A stretch of DNA of 64,000 bases from Aminobacter aganoensis (GCF_014206975.1 NZ_JACHOU010000006.1:1-64000); one strand, 5' to 3'; shown: positions 50,222-61,178, counted from the first letter of the stretch. The notes: generated by a model from the sequence alone, not told the origin. Program-made: numbers and translations.

Positions 50222-52150
50222 TTATGCCGCCCGGCGATCCCGCGCGGCAAGCCATGCCTTGGTCAGCTGTTCAAAACGCTGGGCCATGTCGTCGACCGCC
50301 GCCTGGTCGTTCATGCGGCCGGCCATCCACTCTTCCGCCGCATGGGCGAAGATGCTGCGGCCGACGGCAAAACCCTTGACCACCGGCGCATCGGCGGTCG
50401 CCGCGAAGGCCACTTCGAGGTCGGCCAGCGGCGCCTCGAGCCCGAGCAGCACGACGCCGCGGCAATAGGGATCGTTGCCGGTGATGATCGCCTCGATCTT
50501 CTTCCACGCGGCGGCCGACGCCTGTGGCTCGAGCTTCCACCAGTCCGGCTTGATGCCGAGCGCATAAAGCTCCTCCAGCGCGCGCGGAATGGTGTTTTCG
50601 TCGAGTTTGCCGTGCTTGCCGGCAATGATCTCGATCAAGAGCTCGCGCCCGACTTTCCGCGCCGCCTCGAACAGCGTGCGCAGCTTCTGCTGCTGCTCGG
50701 CCTTCAGTTCCGCCGGGTCGTCGGGATGGTAGAAGCACAGGCACTTGATGGTGTGGTCGAGCGGCCATTCGACCAGCTGCGAGCCGATGTCCTGCGAGAA
50801 TTCGAAACGCAGCGGCCGCGAGCCCGGCAGCTCCACCGGCCGGCCCATCCAGCCAAAGGGATGGCGGGCGAATTCGAACATCGCATCGCGGCCGTACTTC
50901 TCGTCGATCAGCATGCCATAGCCGTCACGGCCATCGGCCACCTTGGCCGCGGCCTTCACCGCCAGCACCTTGAAATCGCGGATGCGCGCCGGGTCGGCGC
51001 CGACACGGGTGGCGATGTCTTCCAGTTGGATGCGGTGGTCGCAGGCCAGGGCCATCATCGAGGGGATCTCGCGCCGGCGCGTCGTCGCCCAGTGCACGTG
51101 GTTGATCGCCTCGTCCTTGCGCAGCGCGTGTTCCTTGCTGCCGTTCCTGAGGAAGAACTGCAGTTCCTCGAAGGTCGGGATTTCGGGCGAGCAGAGCAGC
51201 CGCGACACGGCAAATGCGCCGCAGGCATTGGCCCAGGTCGCCGCTGTGGCCAGGCTCTCGCCGCCCAGCCAGCCGCGCAAAAAGCCCGACATGAAGGCAT
51301 CGCCCGCACCCAGCACGTTGTAGACCTCGATCGGAAAACCCTTGCCGACAATGCCGGCCTCGAGGTCGTCGGTGATCGGCCCGTCATAGACGATGCAACC
51401 CATCGGCCCGCGCTTGAGCACGATGGTCGCCTTGGACAGCGACCGGATCGTCTTCAGCGCCGCGAGCAACTCGCTCTCTCCCGAGGCGATCATCACCTCT
51501 TCCTCGGTGCCCACGATCAGGTCGCAGTCACCAAGCACGCCCTTGATGTGGTTCGACACCTTGTCGGAGGCGATGTAGCGGCTTTCGCCGGCGGCATGGC
51601 CGGCCAGGCCCCACAGGTTCGGCCGATAGTCGATGTCGAACACCACCTTGCCGCCGCTCTCCTTGATCAGCCTCATCGCCTTGCGCTGGGCGGCATCGGT
51701 GTTCGGCCGCGAGAAATGCGTGCCGGTGACGACGATCGCCCGCGCCGACCTGATGAAGCCGGGATCGATGTCGGCTTCCGACAGCGCCATGTCGGCGCAG
51801 TTCTCGCGGTAGAAGATCAGCGGAAACGTCTTGTCGTTCTCGACCGACAGCAGCACCAGCGCCGTCAGCCGCTCCTTGTCGGTGACAAGCCCCTTGTCGG
51901 ACACGCCTTCGCGCAGCATCTGCTCGCGGATGTAGCGGCCCATATGCTCGTCGCCGACACGGGTCAGAAGCGCCGAGCGCAGGCCGAGCCGCGCCGTGCC
52001 GATGGCGATGTTGGCCGGGCAGCCACCGACCGACTTGGCAAACGACGCCACGTCCTCCAGCCGCGATCCGGTCTGCTGGCCGTAGAGATCGACCGACGCG
52101 CGCCCGATGGTGATGACGTCGAGTGTAGGCTGGTTCTTGGGGTCGGTCAT
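50222..52150 (-). CDS. iolC: Bifunctional 5-dehydro-2-deoxygluconokinase with C-terminal DUF2090
   Basis: A 642-residue fusion. Residues ~8-325 are a PfkB sugar kinase (TIGRASVDLYGQQ, VGGCPANIAIG, and the catalytic NVLGAGDAFMSGFLRGW). Residues ~340-640 form DUF2090, an aldolase-like TIM barrel (MALACDHRIQLEDIA, LLIEIIAGKHG, and VKGFAVGRSIF). The kinase phosphorylates 2-deoxy-5-keto-D-gluconate; the C-terminal half is thought to provide the aldolase step (IolJ-like), a known alphaproteobacterial arrangement. It starts at ATG 52148-52150 with GGAGGAC upstream, ~60-90 bases downstream of two operator-like palindromes. Confidence 0.94.
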   Translation of the reverse strand: MTDPKNQPTLDVITIGRASVDLYGQQTGSRLEDVASFAKSVGGCPANIAIGTARLGLRSALLTRVGDEHMGRYIREQMLREGVSDKGLVTDKERLTALVLLSVENDKTFPLIFYRENCADMALSEADIDPGFIRSARAIVVTGTHFSRPNTDAAQRKAMRLIKESGGKVVFDIDYRPNLWGLAGHAAGESRYIASDKVSNHIKGVLGDCDLIVGTEEEVMIASGESELLAALKTIRSLSKATIVLKRGPMGCIVYDGPITDDLEAGIVGKGFPIEVYNVLGAGDAFMSGFLRGWLGGESLATAATWANACGAFAVSRLLCSPEIPTFEELQFFLRNGSKEHALRKDEAINHVHWATTRRREIPSMMALACDHRIQLEDIATRVGADPARIRDFKVLAVKAAAKVADGRDGYGMLIDEKYGRDAMFEFARHPFGWMGRPVELPGSRPLRFEFSQDIGSQLVEWPLDHTIKCLCFYHPDDPAELKAEQQQKLRTLFEAARKVGRELLIEIIAGKHGKLDENTIPRALEELYALGIKPDWWKLEPQASAAAWKKIEAIITGNDPYCRGVVLLGLEAPLADLEVAFAATADAPVVKGFAVGRSIFAHAAEEWMAGRMNDQAAVDDMAQRFEQLTKAWLAARDRRAA

Positions 52151-52212
52151 TTTGTCCTCCCGGTCGCTCCGCCGCGCCGGCCTGCCCGCAAAATCAGATA
52201 ACAGGCCACACA

Positions 52213-52259
52213 ATGCAATTTCAATTCCAATTATCGGTCATCAGGAATTTTTATTCCAT
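52213..52259. promoter_or_regulatory. Two operator-like palindromes before iolC
   Basis: CAGGAA-N6-TTCCAT at 52242-52259 and the weaker ATGCAA-N6-TTCCAA at 52213-52230 (29 bases apart) resemble the ATGGAA-N6-TTCCAT sites at two other iol-region promoters in this window. They probably bind a common inositol regulator. I recall GGAA-N6-TTCC as the motif of RpiR-type IolR in rhizobia, to be confirmed. Confidence 0.65.
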
Positions 52260-52321
52260 CGACAGGTTGTGGCTGTGCGCCCCGTGGCCAATTGCCCCGA
52301 GGCGCTGTCCGTGCCGCTGGC

Positions 52322-53311
52322 TCAAAGCCGGACGGTCTTGCCTTCCTTGGCCGATTTCAACGCCGCATCCGCCAGTTTCAGCGCCATCAGGCCATCCTTG
52401 CCGTCGGGCGAAATCTTGGCGCCCCTGGTCACCGAGGCGATGAAGGCCGCGATCTCGTTGGCATATGCTTCGGTGTAGCGCGTCATGAAGAAGTCGTGCA
52501 GCGGCGGGCGGGTGTAGCCCAGCGCGCCCGCAACCTCGATCGACACCGCGCGCTGGTTCTCGGCCGAGACCATGCCGTCCGAGCCATGCACCTCGATGCG
52601 CTGGTCGTAACCATAGGTGGCGCGGCGCGAATTGCTGATCACGCACTGCCGCCCGCTTGCCGTCACCAGGATCACCGAGACGCTGTCGAAGTCGCCGAGC
52701 TCGCCGATCTTCTTGTCGACCAGCACCGAAGCCGTCGCCGTCACCGCCACCGGCTCCTCGCCGAGCAGGAAGCGCGCCATGTCGAAATCGTGGATGGTCA
52801 TGTCGCGGAAGATGCCGCCCGAACGTGTGATGTAGTCCGCCGGCGGCGGGCCGGGATCGCGCGAGGTGATCACCACCTGCTCGACCTTGCCGATGGCGCC
52901 GTCGTCGATCGCCTTGCGCACGGCGGCGAAATGCGGGTCGAAGCGCCGGTTGAACCCGACCATCAGCGTGCCGCCGGCCTTCTCGACCACGGCCAGGCAT
53001 TTTTCGACGCGGGCCGCGTCCAGATCGATCGGCTTCTCGCAGAACACCGCCTTGCCGGCGAGCACGAAGCGCTCGATCAGGTCTGCGTGCGTGTCGGTCG
53101 GCGTGCAGATCACCACGGCGTCGATGTCCGACGCCTTCTCGATCTGGTCGATGGAACGAACCTCGCAGCCATAGGTTTCGGCGAGATCGTTCGCCGCCTT
53201 CTCGAAGGCGTCCGCCACCGCCACCAGCTTCGCCTGCGGATTGGAGGCCACGGCCTTGGCGTGGACCTTGCCGATGCGGCCTGCGCCCAGGACACCGAAC
53301 CGAACTGTCAT
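52322..53311 (-). CDS. iolG: Inositol 2-dehydrogenase
   Basis: A 329-residue Gfo/Idh/MocA-family oxidoreductase. The NAD-binding GVLGAGRIGKVHAKAV is at the N-terminus, then the sugar-binding CEKPIDLD with the catalytic Lys, the D-H pair in MTIHDFDMARFLLGEEP, and a C-terminal beta-sheet domain. It oxidises myo-inositol to 2-keto-myo-inositol with NAD; idhA is a synonym in rhizobia. MocA of rhizopine catabolism is related, so activity on scyllo-inosamine derivatives cannot be ruled out. It lies 126 bases after the transporter permease gene and 62 before the iolC control region. Confidence 0.92.
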   Translation of the reverse strand: MTVRFGVLGAGRIGKVHAKAVASNPQAKLVAVADAFEKAANDLAETYGCEVRSIDQIEKASDIDAVVICTPTDTHADLIERFVLAGKAVFCEKPIDLDAARVEKCLAVVEKAGGTLMVGFNRRFDPHFAAVRKAIDDGAIGKVEQVVITSRDPGPPPADYITRSGGIFRDMTIHDFDMARFLLGEEPVAVTATASVLVDKKIGELGDFDSVSVILVTASGRQCVISNSRRATYGYDQRIEVHGSDGMVSAENQRAVSIEVAGALGYTRPPLHDFFMTRYTEAYANEIAAFIASVTRGAKISPDGKDGLMALKLADAALKSAKEGKTVRL

Positions 53312-53437
53312 GACAACCTCATTTCCCTGGCCCGCGCCGTCCGGGCCTGCAATCTTGATCTCTGGGATGGGCCGCCCCGCTGACGGGATGCCGGGCGGCC
53401 TGTTTCTATTCGGACAGGATCATGTCCAAGGAACTCA

Positions 53438-54481
53438 CTACGCCTTCTTGCGCTTGTTCTGGCGGTGCTGGTCGATGATCACAGCCGCCACGATGATCAT
53501 GCCCTTGATGATTTCCTGATAGTAGGCGCCGACCTTCAGGAAGGTGAAGCCCGAAGTCAGCACGCCGAGGATGATGGTGCCGATCACCGTGCCGGTGATG
53601 CGCCCGACGCCGCCCGACAGCGAGGTGCCGCCGATGACGGCAGCGGCGATCGCGTCGAGTTCATAGGCGACGCCCATGCCCGGCTGGCCGGAGGCGGCGC
53701 GCGCCGCCGTCATCACCCCCGCCAGGCCCGACAGCAGGCCGGCGATGGCATACACCTTGACCAGGTGGCTGCCGATATTGATGCCCGACACGCGCGCCGC
53801 CTGCGGGTTGGCGCCGATGGCATAGGTGAACTTGCCGTAGCGGGTATAGGTCAGCGCGATGTGGAAGATGACCGCCACCAGCAGGAACACGATGACCGGC
53901 AGCGGCAGCGGAAAGCCGAGGATGTTGAAGCTCTTGCCGAACCAGGTGAAGCTGTCGTCGAGCAGCGCCACCGGCTGGCCGAGCGTGTACCATTTGGCGA
54001 GACCCCGTGCCGACACCATCATGCCCAGCGTCGCGATGAAGGGCGGTATCTTGGTCCTGGCGATCAGCGAGCCGTTGACCATACCGGCCAGCAGGCCGAC
54101 GCCGAGGCCGGCCAGGATCGCCCAGATCGGCGACATGTCGGTGAGCGCGGGATAGACGGCACGTGGATTGGCCGATGTCTGCGCGAGGCTTGCCGCCACC
54201 ATGGCGGCGAGGCCGACGACCGAGCCCGAGGACAGGTCGACGCCGGCGGTGATGATGACCTGGGTGACGCCGACCGCAATGATGCCGATCACCGACACCT
54301 GCAGGATGATGATCGACAGGCGCTGCTTGTTGGCGAGGAAGCTGTCGCCGACGAAGATCCAGCCGAGAATTTCGAAGACGATGGCGATGCCGATCAGCAC
54401 GCCCAGGATCGACACCTCGGGCGGCAGGCGCTTCTTGCTTCCGATGACGTTTGCGGTACCCGCAATCTCGTTCGTCGACAT
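53438..54481 (-). CDS. Sugar ABC transporter permease (inositol cluster)
   Basis: A 347-residue permease of the ribose/xylose type with about eight to ten membrane spans. The cytoplasmic block [17 protein letters not shown] and the domain [29 protein letters not shown] and [19 protein letters not shown] are characteristic. With the ATPase and binding protein upstream it probably imports myo-inositol or a relative. ATG 54479-54481 is used. An apparent much longer frame reaching into the ATPase gene (to 56098) is an overlap of alternative frames, not a fusion. Confidence 0.92.
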   Translation of the reverse strand: MSTNEIAGTANVIGSKKRLPPEVSILGVLIGIAIVFEILGWIFVGDSFLANKQRLSIIILQVSVIGIIAVGVTQVIITAGVDLSSGSVVGLAAMVAASLAQTSANPRAVYPALTDMSPIWAILAGLGVGLLAGMVNGSLIARTKIPPFIATLGMMVSARGLAKWYTLGQPVALLDDSFTWFGKSFNILGFPLPLPVIVFLLVAVIFHIALTYTRYGKFTYAIGANPQAARVSGINIGSHLVKVYAIAGLLSGLAGVMTAARAASGQPGMGVAYELDAIAAAVIGGTSLSGGVGRITGTVIGTIILGVLTSGFTFLKVGAYYQEIIKGMIIVAAVIIDQHRQNKRKKA

Positions 54482-54513
54482 GGTTCTTCCACCCTTGAGC
54501 TGATTGGCGCCGG

Positions 54514-56052
<1,539 letters not shown>

Positions 56053-56153
56053 GGCGATCGGTCCTCCCAGACCCGGCCCGGCGACATGCGCGGGGCACAG
56101 TCTTTCAGGGGAAATGCGCCGCCGTCGAGCGACGGCGCATTCCGTGGATCATA

Positions 56154-57089
56154 TCAGTTCTTGGAGGTGAACTGATCCATATTCGCGGGCGTCACCAGCT
56201 GGAACGGGATCCAGACCTTGGCTTCCACCTTTTCGCCCTTGGCGAGCTTCATCGCCGCATCGATGGCGCCGCCGCCCTGGCCGGCGGCATCCTGGAACAC
56301 GGTGACGTCGAGGTCGCCGGCCTTCATGTAGGCAAGCGCTTCCTGCGTGGCGTCGACACCGCCGACGACGACGTCCTTCATGTCCCAACCGGCGGCCTTC
56401 ATCGCGTTGATCGCGCCGATCGCCATGTTGTCGTTGTTGGAGATCACGGCATCGGGCTTGTGGCCGGCGGCGATCCAGTTGGTCATCAGGTCCTGCGCCT
56501 TGACCGGATCCCAACCTGCGGTCTGCTCGTCGATGATCTTCATGAACGCGCAGTCCGGCGTCGCGATCACGTCGTGGACGTCCTTGGTGCGCATCTGCGC
56601 AGCCTGGTTGGCGAGATCGCCCTGCATCACCAGGATGCCGGCTTCGGTCTTGCCGGCTTCCTTGAGGATGCGGCAGACTTCCTTGGTCTCGAGCGTGCCG
56701 GAATCGGCCTCGTTCGAGGCGACGAAGGCGCCCTTCTCGCCCAGCGCATCGACGTCGATCGGCTGGCGGTTGACATAGACGATCGGGATGCCGGCGTCGT
56801 TGGCGAGCTTGGTCATCGGCGCGGTCGCCGAGGTGTCGACGGCGTTGACGATGATGGCGTCGACCTTGGCGGCAATGAAGTTCTGGACCTGGCTGAGCTG
56901 CTTGTTGACGTCGTCGTCGGCGATCTCGATGACGACGGGCTGGCTCGCATCGGCCGCGGCCTTTTCGATGCCCTTGCGCAGGACCGTCAGGAAGGTGTCC
57001 GAATTGGCCATGCTGACACCGATGTCGCCGGCAAACGCGGAACCCGACATCAGCGCGATCATGGCAGCGCCGAGCAGATACTTCTTCAT
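56154..57089 (-). CDS. Periplasmic sugar-binding protein (inositol-type)
   Basis: A 311-residue type I periplasmic binding protein with signal peptide MKKYLLGAAMIALMSGSAFA. It has the D-ribose/inositol-binding pattern: IGVSMANSDTFLTVLRKGIEKAA, YVNRQPIDVDALG, NNDNMAIGAINAMKAAG and GGVDATQEAL. It belongs with the ATPase and permease as a complete import system; IbpA-like inositol binding proteins are the closest idea. ATG 57087-57089 is preceded by GGAGGAG. Upstream lies an operator-like palindrome at 57263-57280. Confidence 0.92.
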   Translation of the reverse strand: MKKYLLGAAMIALMSGSAFAGDIGVSMANSDTFLTVLRKGIEKAAADASQPVVIEIADDDVNKQLSQVQNFIAAKVDAIIVNAVDTSATAPMTKLANDAGIPIVYVNRQPIDVDALGEKGAFVASNEADSGTLETKEVCRILKEAGKTEAGILVMQGDLANQAAQMRTKDVHDVIATPDCAFMKIIDEQTAGWDPVKAQDLMTNWIAAGHKPDAVISNNDNMAIGAINAMKAAGWDMKDVVVGGVDATQEALAYMKAGDLDVTVFQDAAGQGGGAIDAAMKLAKGEKVEAKVWIPFQLVTPANMDQFTSKN

Positions 57090-57386
57090 GATTACTCTCC
57101 TCCACGAATGGTGCCCGGCTGCACCCCGTTGTGCCGGAAGCCCGCGGCTTCGCCGCAGGCTCGTCTCTACGGGCGCCACCATCGCTCCTCGGCGATGCAA
57201 GATGTGCCACCCGTTTCCCGATGTCGGCCCAATTCAGAATGTTCGGGCCGTACTTTTTATTTATGAAATGTTTATTCCATATTCCGGACGAACGTCAAGA
57301 GGCATTCCATCGCCGACGATCAATCTTTGCGTGAAAGAAATGCCTCGGCGACGCTGGCTCGCCGGACAAAGCCCGCCCGGCCGCCC
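57090..57386. promoter_or_regulatory. Promoter gap of the inositol transporter operon
   Basis: A 297-base gap that ends at the stop of the minus-strand TIM-barrel gene. It is AT-rich at 57250-57290 and holds one operator-like palindrome at 57263-57280. There is no gene in it. Confidence 0.5.
57263..57280. promoter_or_regulatory. Operator-like palindrome before the inositol transporter genes
   Basis: ATGAAA-N6-TTCCAT differs at one position from the perfect palindrome ATGGAA-N6-TTCCAT seen before the TIM-barrel gene at 58222. It lies 174 bases before the binding-protein start and probably binds the same regulator. Confidence 0.6.
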
Positions 57387-58199
57387 TCAGACGCTGGCGC
57401 GGATGAACGCGATGCTCTCGGCCAATGCGCTGCGCGGGTCAGCAAGCTTGTGCACGACGGGCGAAAACGGCTCGAAGGACAACAGGCCCTTGTAGCCGCC
57501 GGCGATCAGGGCGCGGATCTGGCCAACATTGTCCAGCCGGTCGCCGGCATCGACCAGCACGCGGTGCGGATCGCGCATGTCGGGCACGGTAACGCCGGGA
57601 TCGTCGACGCCCGAGATATGCACCAGCCCGGTCATGCCAGGGAAAAGATCCGGCTCGCCGGCCAGATGGTGATGGAACGTGTCGTGCACCATGCGGAACG
57701 CACCGGTGCCACCGACATCCTCGATGGCTTCGGCCGCCTCGCGCTTGGAGCGCAGCGAGCAGATCTCGAAGCCGAGCGGCTCGACAAGGCCGCGCACGCC
57801 GCGATCGCCGAGGATGGTCTTCAGCGCCGACAGCGCCGTCCTCAGGTTGCGCTGGCGTTCGCCGTCCGCCTGCCCGGTACCGTCATTGACCGGCACCAGC
57901 ACCAGGGCTTGCGCGCCCGCGTCGCGGGCATAGTCGGCAAGCTCGATCGCTTCCGCCTCGCGCGTTGCATTCCACTCGTTGAAGCGCTGCAGCGCGTTGA
58001 TGCTGGTTATGGACATTCCATTTTCCGCAGCCATGGCGCGGACAGCGCTGGCTAGCGTGCCGTCGATGATGGCGTTGCCGGCGAGATCGTTGCGGATCTC
58101 GACGGAAGCGATCCCGAGCGTTTTGGCGAGCGCGAAGAACGGCTCGATCGACAGACCCGGCGCGGCCATGTGGTTGAGGGCGAACGAAACGGCAGGCAT
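57387..58199 (-). CDS. TIM-barrel sugar isomerase/epimerase family protein
   Basis: A 270-residue AP-endonuclease-2-type TIM barrel. It resembles IolI/IolE/hydroxypyruvate isomerase: SFALNHMAAPGLSIEPFFALAKTLGIASVEIRNDL, GLVEPLGFE with the metal Glu, MVHDTFHHHLAG, HISGVDDPG and LLSFEPFSP. It probably isomerises an inosose or another inositol derivative (IolI/MocC type). ATG 58197-58199 with GGAGG ten bases upstream is chosen. It has its own operator-like palindrome at 58222-58239 and lies ahead of the transporter operon. Confidence 0.85.
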   Translation of the reverse strand: MPAVSFALNHMAAPGLSIEPFFALAKTLGIASVEIRNDLAGNAIIDGTLASAVRAMAAENGMSITSINALQRFNEWNATREAEAIELADYARDAGAQALVLVPVNDGTGQADGERQRNLRTALSALKTILGDRGVRGLVEPLGFEICSLRSKREAAEAIEDVGGTGAFRMVHDTFHHHLAGEPDLFPGMTGLVHISGVDDPGVTVPDMRDPHRVLVDAGDRLDNVGQIRALIAGGYKGLLSFEPFSPVVHKLADPRSALAESIAFIRASV

Positions 58200-58221
58200 C
58201 GGCGATATTCCTCCAGCTATA

Positions 58222-58239
58222 ATGGAACATTCATTCCAT
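58222..58239. promoter_or_regulatory. Perfect operator-like palindrome before the TIM-barrel gene
   Basis: ATGGAA-N6-TTCCAT, a perfect inverted repeat, sits 22 bases before the TIM-barrel gene start on the minus strand. Close relatives occur at 57263-57280 and 52242-52259, so it marks a shared inositol regulon. The rest of the gap to 58447 shows nothing clear. Confidence 0.65.
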
Positions 58240-58447
58240 ATCATCTTCCGGCGATATACGTCATTCTCCGTCGGGCAGTCAAAGCCGCTTCAGCCTTGCA
58301 AGCTATCATTTCTGATAGATTCAACATCGCAGACAGATGCGAGCGCTGCACAAGGCCACTGCAAAACACGACAAATCCACTGCGACGGCTGTAGTGTTTC
58401 GGCGCCATACGTGGCAAACCCCGGCCACAGCATGGAGGAGCTTGAAC

Positions 58448-59014
58448 GTGAGCGCTGGTCCCGACAACCGCCCGAATATCCTGGAGAAAACCCTTGCCGC
58501 GGCCGTGCAGGACCAGCGGACCGTCGATGAACAGCGCCGCAGCACAGTCCCTTTGCTCGACGGCATGTCGTTTTACGACAGCATCCGCCACGACGACGAC
58601 CGCGGCAGCGTCACCGAATTGTTCGACCCGCGCTGGGGCTGGCATGCCGACCCCTTGGTCTTCTCCTACATCTTCACGATCCGGCCAGGCATGGCGAAGG
58701 GTTGGGGCCTGCACAAACTGCACGAGGACCGCTATTTCGTGATCGGCGGCGAACTGGAACTGGTCCTCTACGATCCGCGCCCCGAATCCAGCACTTGCGG
58801 CAAGGTTTGCAAGGTCTACCTCTCGGCAAGTCGCCCGCGACTGGTCAACGTGCCCAAATTCGTCTGGCATGCAGACCGCAACATCGGCACGACGGACGCT
58901 GTCGTGGTCAATTTCCCAACCATCCAGTACGACCATTCGAGCCCCGACAAATATCGCCTTCCGCTCGACACCGACCTCATTCCCTACAGCTTCGGGAACA
59001 CCACCGGGTGGTGA
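58448..59014 (+). CDS. RmlC-like cupin (dTDP-4-dehydrorhamnose 3,5-epimerase-like)
   Basis: A 188-residue protein resembling dTDP-4-dehydrorhamnose 3,5-epimerase or a related sugar-processing cupin. WGWHADPLVFSYIFTIRPGMAKGWGLHKLHEDRYFVIGGELELVLYD matches the RmlC core, with H-x-x-x-D in HKLHEDRYF. RPRLVNVPKFVWHAD is also typical. It makes or modifies a deoxysugar nucleotide. The start is GTG 58448 with GGAGGAG seven bases upstream. The next gene begins on its stop (GTGA at 59011), so it is coupled to a glycosyltransferase. Confidence 0.8.
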   Translation: MSAGPDNRPNILEKTLAAAVQDQRTVDEQRRSTVPLLDGMSFYDSIRHDDDRGSVTELFDPRWGWHADPLVFSYIFTIRPGMAKGWGLHKLHEDRYFVIGGELELVLYDPRPESSTCGKVCKVYLSASRPRLVNVPKFVWHADRNIGTTDAVVVNFPTIQYDHSSPDKYRLPLDTDLIPYSFGNTTGW

Positions 59015-59982
59015 GCCGTCCACGCATTTCCATTCTGATGCCGACGCACTGCCGGCCGGATGTTGTCGGGCTGGCTGTTGAATCCGTCCTCAACCAGACA
59101 TTCGGCGATTTCGAGCTTCTGGTTGTCGGAGACGGGGCACTCCCCGGCACAGCGCAAGCGGTCCAGCGGTTCGACGACCCGCGGATCCGCTATTTCGACC
59201 TGCCCAAGGCCCCGCATTTCGGCTACGCCAATCGCAACGTCGCCCTGAGGCAATCCCGCGGCGAGTTGATCGGCTTCGCGGCCGACGACGACCTTCTGTT
59301 CCCCGACCATTTCGAAACCCTGCTGCGCGGCCTCCAGGACGGCGCGGCGATCGCCTACAGCCAGGCGCTGTGGGTCTCCACCGATGGCATCGTCGCGCCG
59401 TTCCTGACCAATCTGGAGTTTCCGGACGAGTTCGAGGCATTTCGACGGGGCAACACCATCGCGGCAAGCTGCTTCCTGTACAGGGCCGACGCCCTCCCCG
59501 CTCGCGATGCATGGCCCGAGGATGTGCCTTCCGCGGCAGACTGGCGCCTGTGGCACCGCATCCTGGATGCCAATCCGCAATCGCCCATTGCCTATTGCCG
59601 GACGCCGACCGTCCTGCATTTCAGCGCCCGCAGGAAGGCATCCCGGCATTCGGGCATGCCTCAGTTGGCGGCGTTCATCTCGATCGCCGACAGCGCGGCC
59701 TGGTGGCCAAAAGCGCTGCGCGTGCCGATTGCTCCCGACCGGACCGAACAGGAAACATTTGCCGATCTGATGCGCAGCACGCCCGGATGGTGCAGCCACA
59801 TTCGGCAGGCATCCGCCGACCTTGCCGCCCGCCTTGCGTGGGACGAGATCCAGCACAACCGGGCCGCGACGGCGGCGAAGGATGCCCGGCCGGCAGCGCG
59901 GCCGGTCAAATCGCCGGTCCAGCGGATTGCCGCGGAGATCAGGCGAATCCCGCGGAACATTGGTCGTATCCTCAAGGAATGA
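59011..59982 (+). CDS. Family 2 glycosyltransferase
   Basis: A 323-residue GT-A glycosyltransferase. Motifs are ISILMPTHCRPDVVGLAVESVL, ELLVVGDGALPG and the DxD-like LIGFAADDDLLFPDHFE. The C-terminal ~100 residues are Ala/Arg-rich and probably bind membrane or a partner. Start GTG 59011 overlaps the stop of the RmlC-like gene, so the pair likely adds a sugar to a cell-surface glycan. No transport gene is linked. Acceptor and donor are unknown. Confidence 0.82.
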   Translation: MSRPRISILMPTHCRPDVVGLAVESVLNQTFGDFELLVVGDGALPGTAQAVQRFDDPRIRYFDLPKAPHFGYANRNVALRQSRGELIGFAADDDLLFPDHFETLLRGLQDGAAIAYSQALWVSTDGIVAPFLTNLEFPDEFEAFRRGNTIAASCFLYRADALPARDAWPEDVPSAADWRLWHRILDANPQSPIAYCRTPTVLHFSARRKASRHSGMPQLAAFISIADSAAWWPKALRVPIAPDRTEQETFADLMRSTPGWCSHIRQASADLAARLAWDEIQHNRAATAAKDARPAARPVKSPVQRIAAEIRRIPRNIGRILKE

Positions 59983-59985
59983 GGC

Positions 59986-61017
59986 TCAGATGTTTTCGGG
60001 CAGGTAGACGTCGAAGGGCAGGAACGTCTGCCCCGGCGCGTTGGCAGCACCCTCCTCGATCGAATGCGCCATCAGTCCGACCAGTTCGCGGCACAGCGGC
60101 GCCAGCGGCGTCGCGATCGCCATCACGGCAAGATTGTCGGCGAGCGCCGCGCGCGTATCGACGGTGATCTCATTGCAAATCAGCACCGGCAGCGGATCGG
60201 GCTTCACCTCCCGCAAGGCCGAGATCGCGCCTTCGATGCCGCCTCCGGCCACATAGCAGCCGACGAGGTCGCCATGCTGCCCGAGCAACCCTGCGACGGC
60301 CTCATGCGTGATCGCGTAGGACTCGTTGTTGACGACCGTCTCCAGCACGGTGAATTCGGGCGCGTGCTCACGGAAGAAGGCGCGGAAGCCGATCTCACGC
60401 AGCTCATGGCCATGGAAGCGGTGGCTGCCGACGAACAGCGCCACCTTGCCCGGCTGGCGCGCGCATTTGGAGATCATCCAGGCAGCGGTGCGCCCGACCT
60501 TCAGGTTGTCGATGCCGACATAACCCTCGCGGATGCCGGTGGCGAAGTCGGAAAGCAGCGAAAAGACTGGAACACCCCGCCCCTTCACCTCCGCCACCGC
60601 CGCCGTCACCGTCGGATGGTCGGGGCTGACCAGGGCCACCGCGTCGCAGTTCGCCGCCAGGCGGCGCAGCTTTTCGACGATCTCTTCCGGCGCCAGCGAC
60701 TCCGCGAAGTCGATGGCCGCAGTCCCGCGGAAACCCGGCGCCTGTGCGATCGCCTTCTCCAACTCGCTGGCGAAGGCGCGGTAGAACACGTCCCTGGGGC
60801 GCAGCAGCAGGAAGCCGAGCCGGTATTCGGGCAGCTCCTTGCGCATCCGCTGCGCGATCAGCCCGGCGGCATGATAGCCGATGCCGGTCGCGGCCTCGTA
60901 GACACGGCGCTGCGTCTCCTCGCGCACCGGCAGCCGCCCGTTCAGCACCCGGTCGACGGTGGCGACGCTGACGCCCGATGCGCGGGCGAGATCGGTGATG
61001 GTGGGCCGCTTGCTCAT
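59986..61017 (-). CDS. LacI-family transcriptional regulator
   Basis: A 343-residue LacI regulator. The N-terminal helix-turn-helix is clear (TITDLARASGVSVATVDRVLNGR with the hinge EETQRRVYEAA), followed by a periplasmic-binding-protein-like sensor. It is divergent from the mocDEF-like genes, which it probably controls through the palindromes at 61054-61080. The start is ATG 61015-61017, since a further 21 upstream codons have no matching domain. The effector is unknown, but an inositol derivative or rhizopine would fit the neighbourhood. Confidence 0.9.
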   Translation of the reverse strand: MSKRPTITDLARASGVSVATVDRVLNGRLPVREETQRRVYEAATGIGYHAAGLIAQRMRKELPEYRLGFLLLRPRDVFYRAFASELEKAIAQAPGFRGTAAIDFAESLAPEEIVEKLRRLAANCDAVALVSPDHPTVTAAVAEVKGRGVPVFSLLSDFATGIREGYVGIDNLKVGRTAAWMISKCARQPGKVALFVGSHRFHGHELREIGFRAFFREHAPEFTVLETVVNNESYAITHEAVAGLLGQHGDLVGCYVAGGGIEGAISALREVKPDPLPVLICNEITVDTRAALADNLAVMAIATPLAPLCRELVGLMAHSIEEGAANAPGQTFLPFDVYLPENI

Positions 61018-61053
61018 GTCCGCTCCCGCGATTTCCACCCACGTTACCGCATC

Positions 61054-61080
61054 ATGATAGAAAATGATAGAAACTATCAT
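61054..61080. promoter_or_regulatory. Candidate LacI operator with direct and inverted repeats
   Basis: ATGATAGAAA is repeated directly at 61054-61063 and 61064-61073, and ATGATAG-AAA-CTATCAT (61064-61080) is a perfect seven-base inverted repeat. It is 37 bases upstream of the LacI-gene start and 99 before the desaturase gene, so it can serve both divergent promoters. Confidence 0.6.
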
Positions 61081-61178
61081 ACCATGATTGAAAATATCGC
61101 ATCATGCGGTACCATTCTCTCAGTGAACGATGTCCGGCGCCATCAGCGGAAGCGTTTCCGACTTCCAGGGAGAAAGCC

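Noticed and set aside
49838-52201. A 787-residue plus-strand reading frame
   Set aside because: It is antisense to iolC and has a composition typical of a shadow frame (Arg, His, Gly-rich); no motif was seen.
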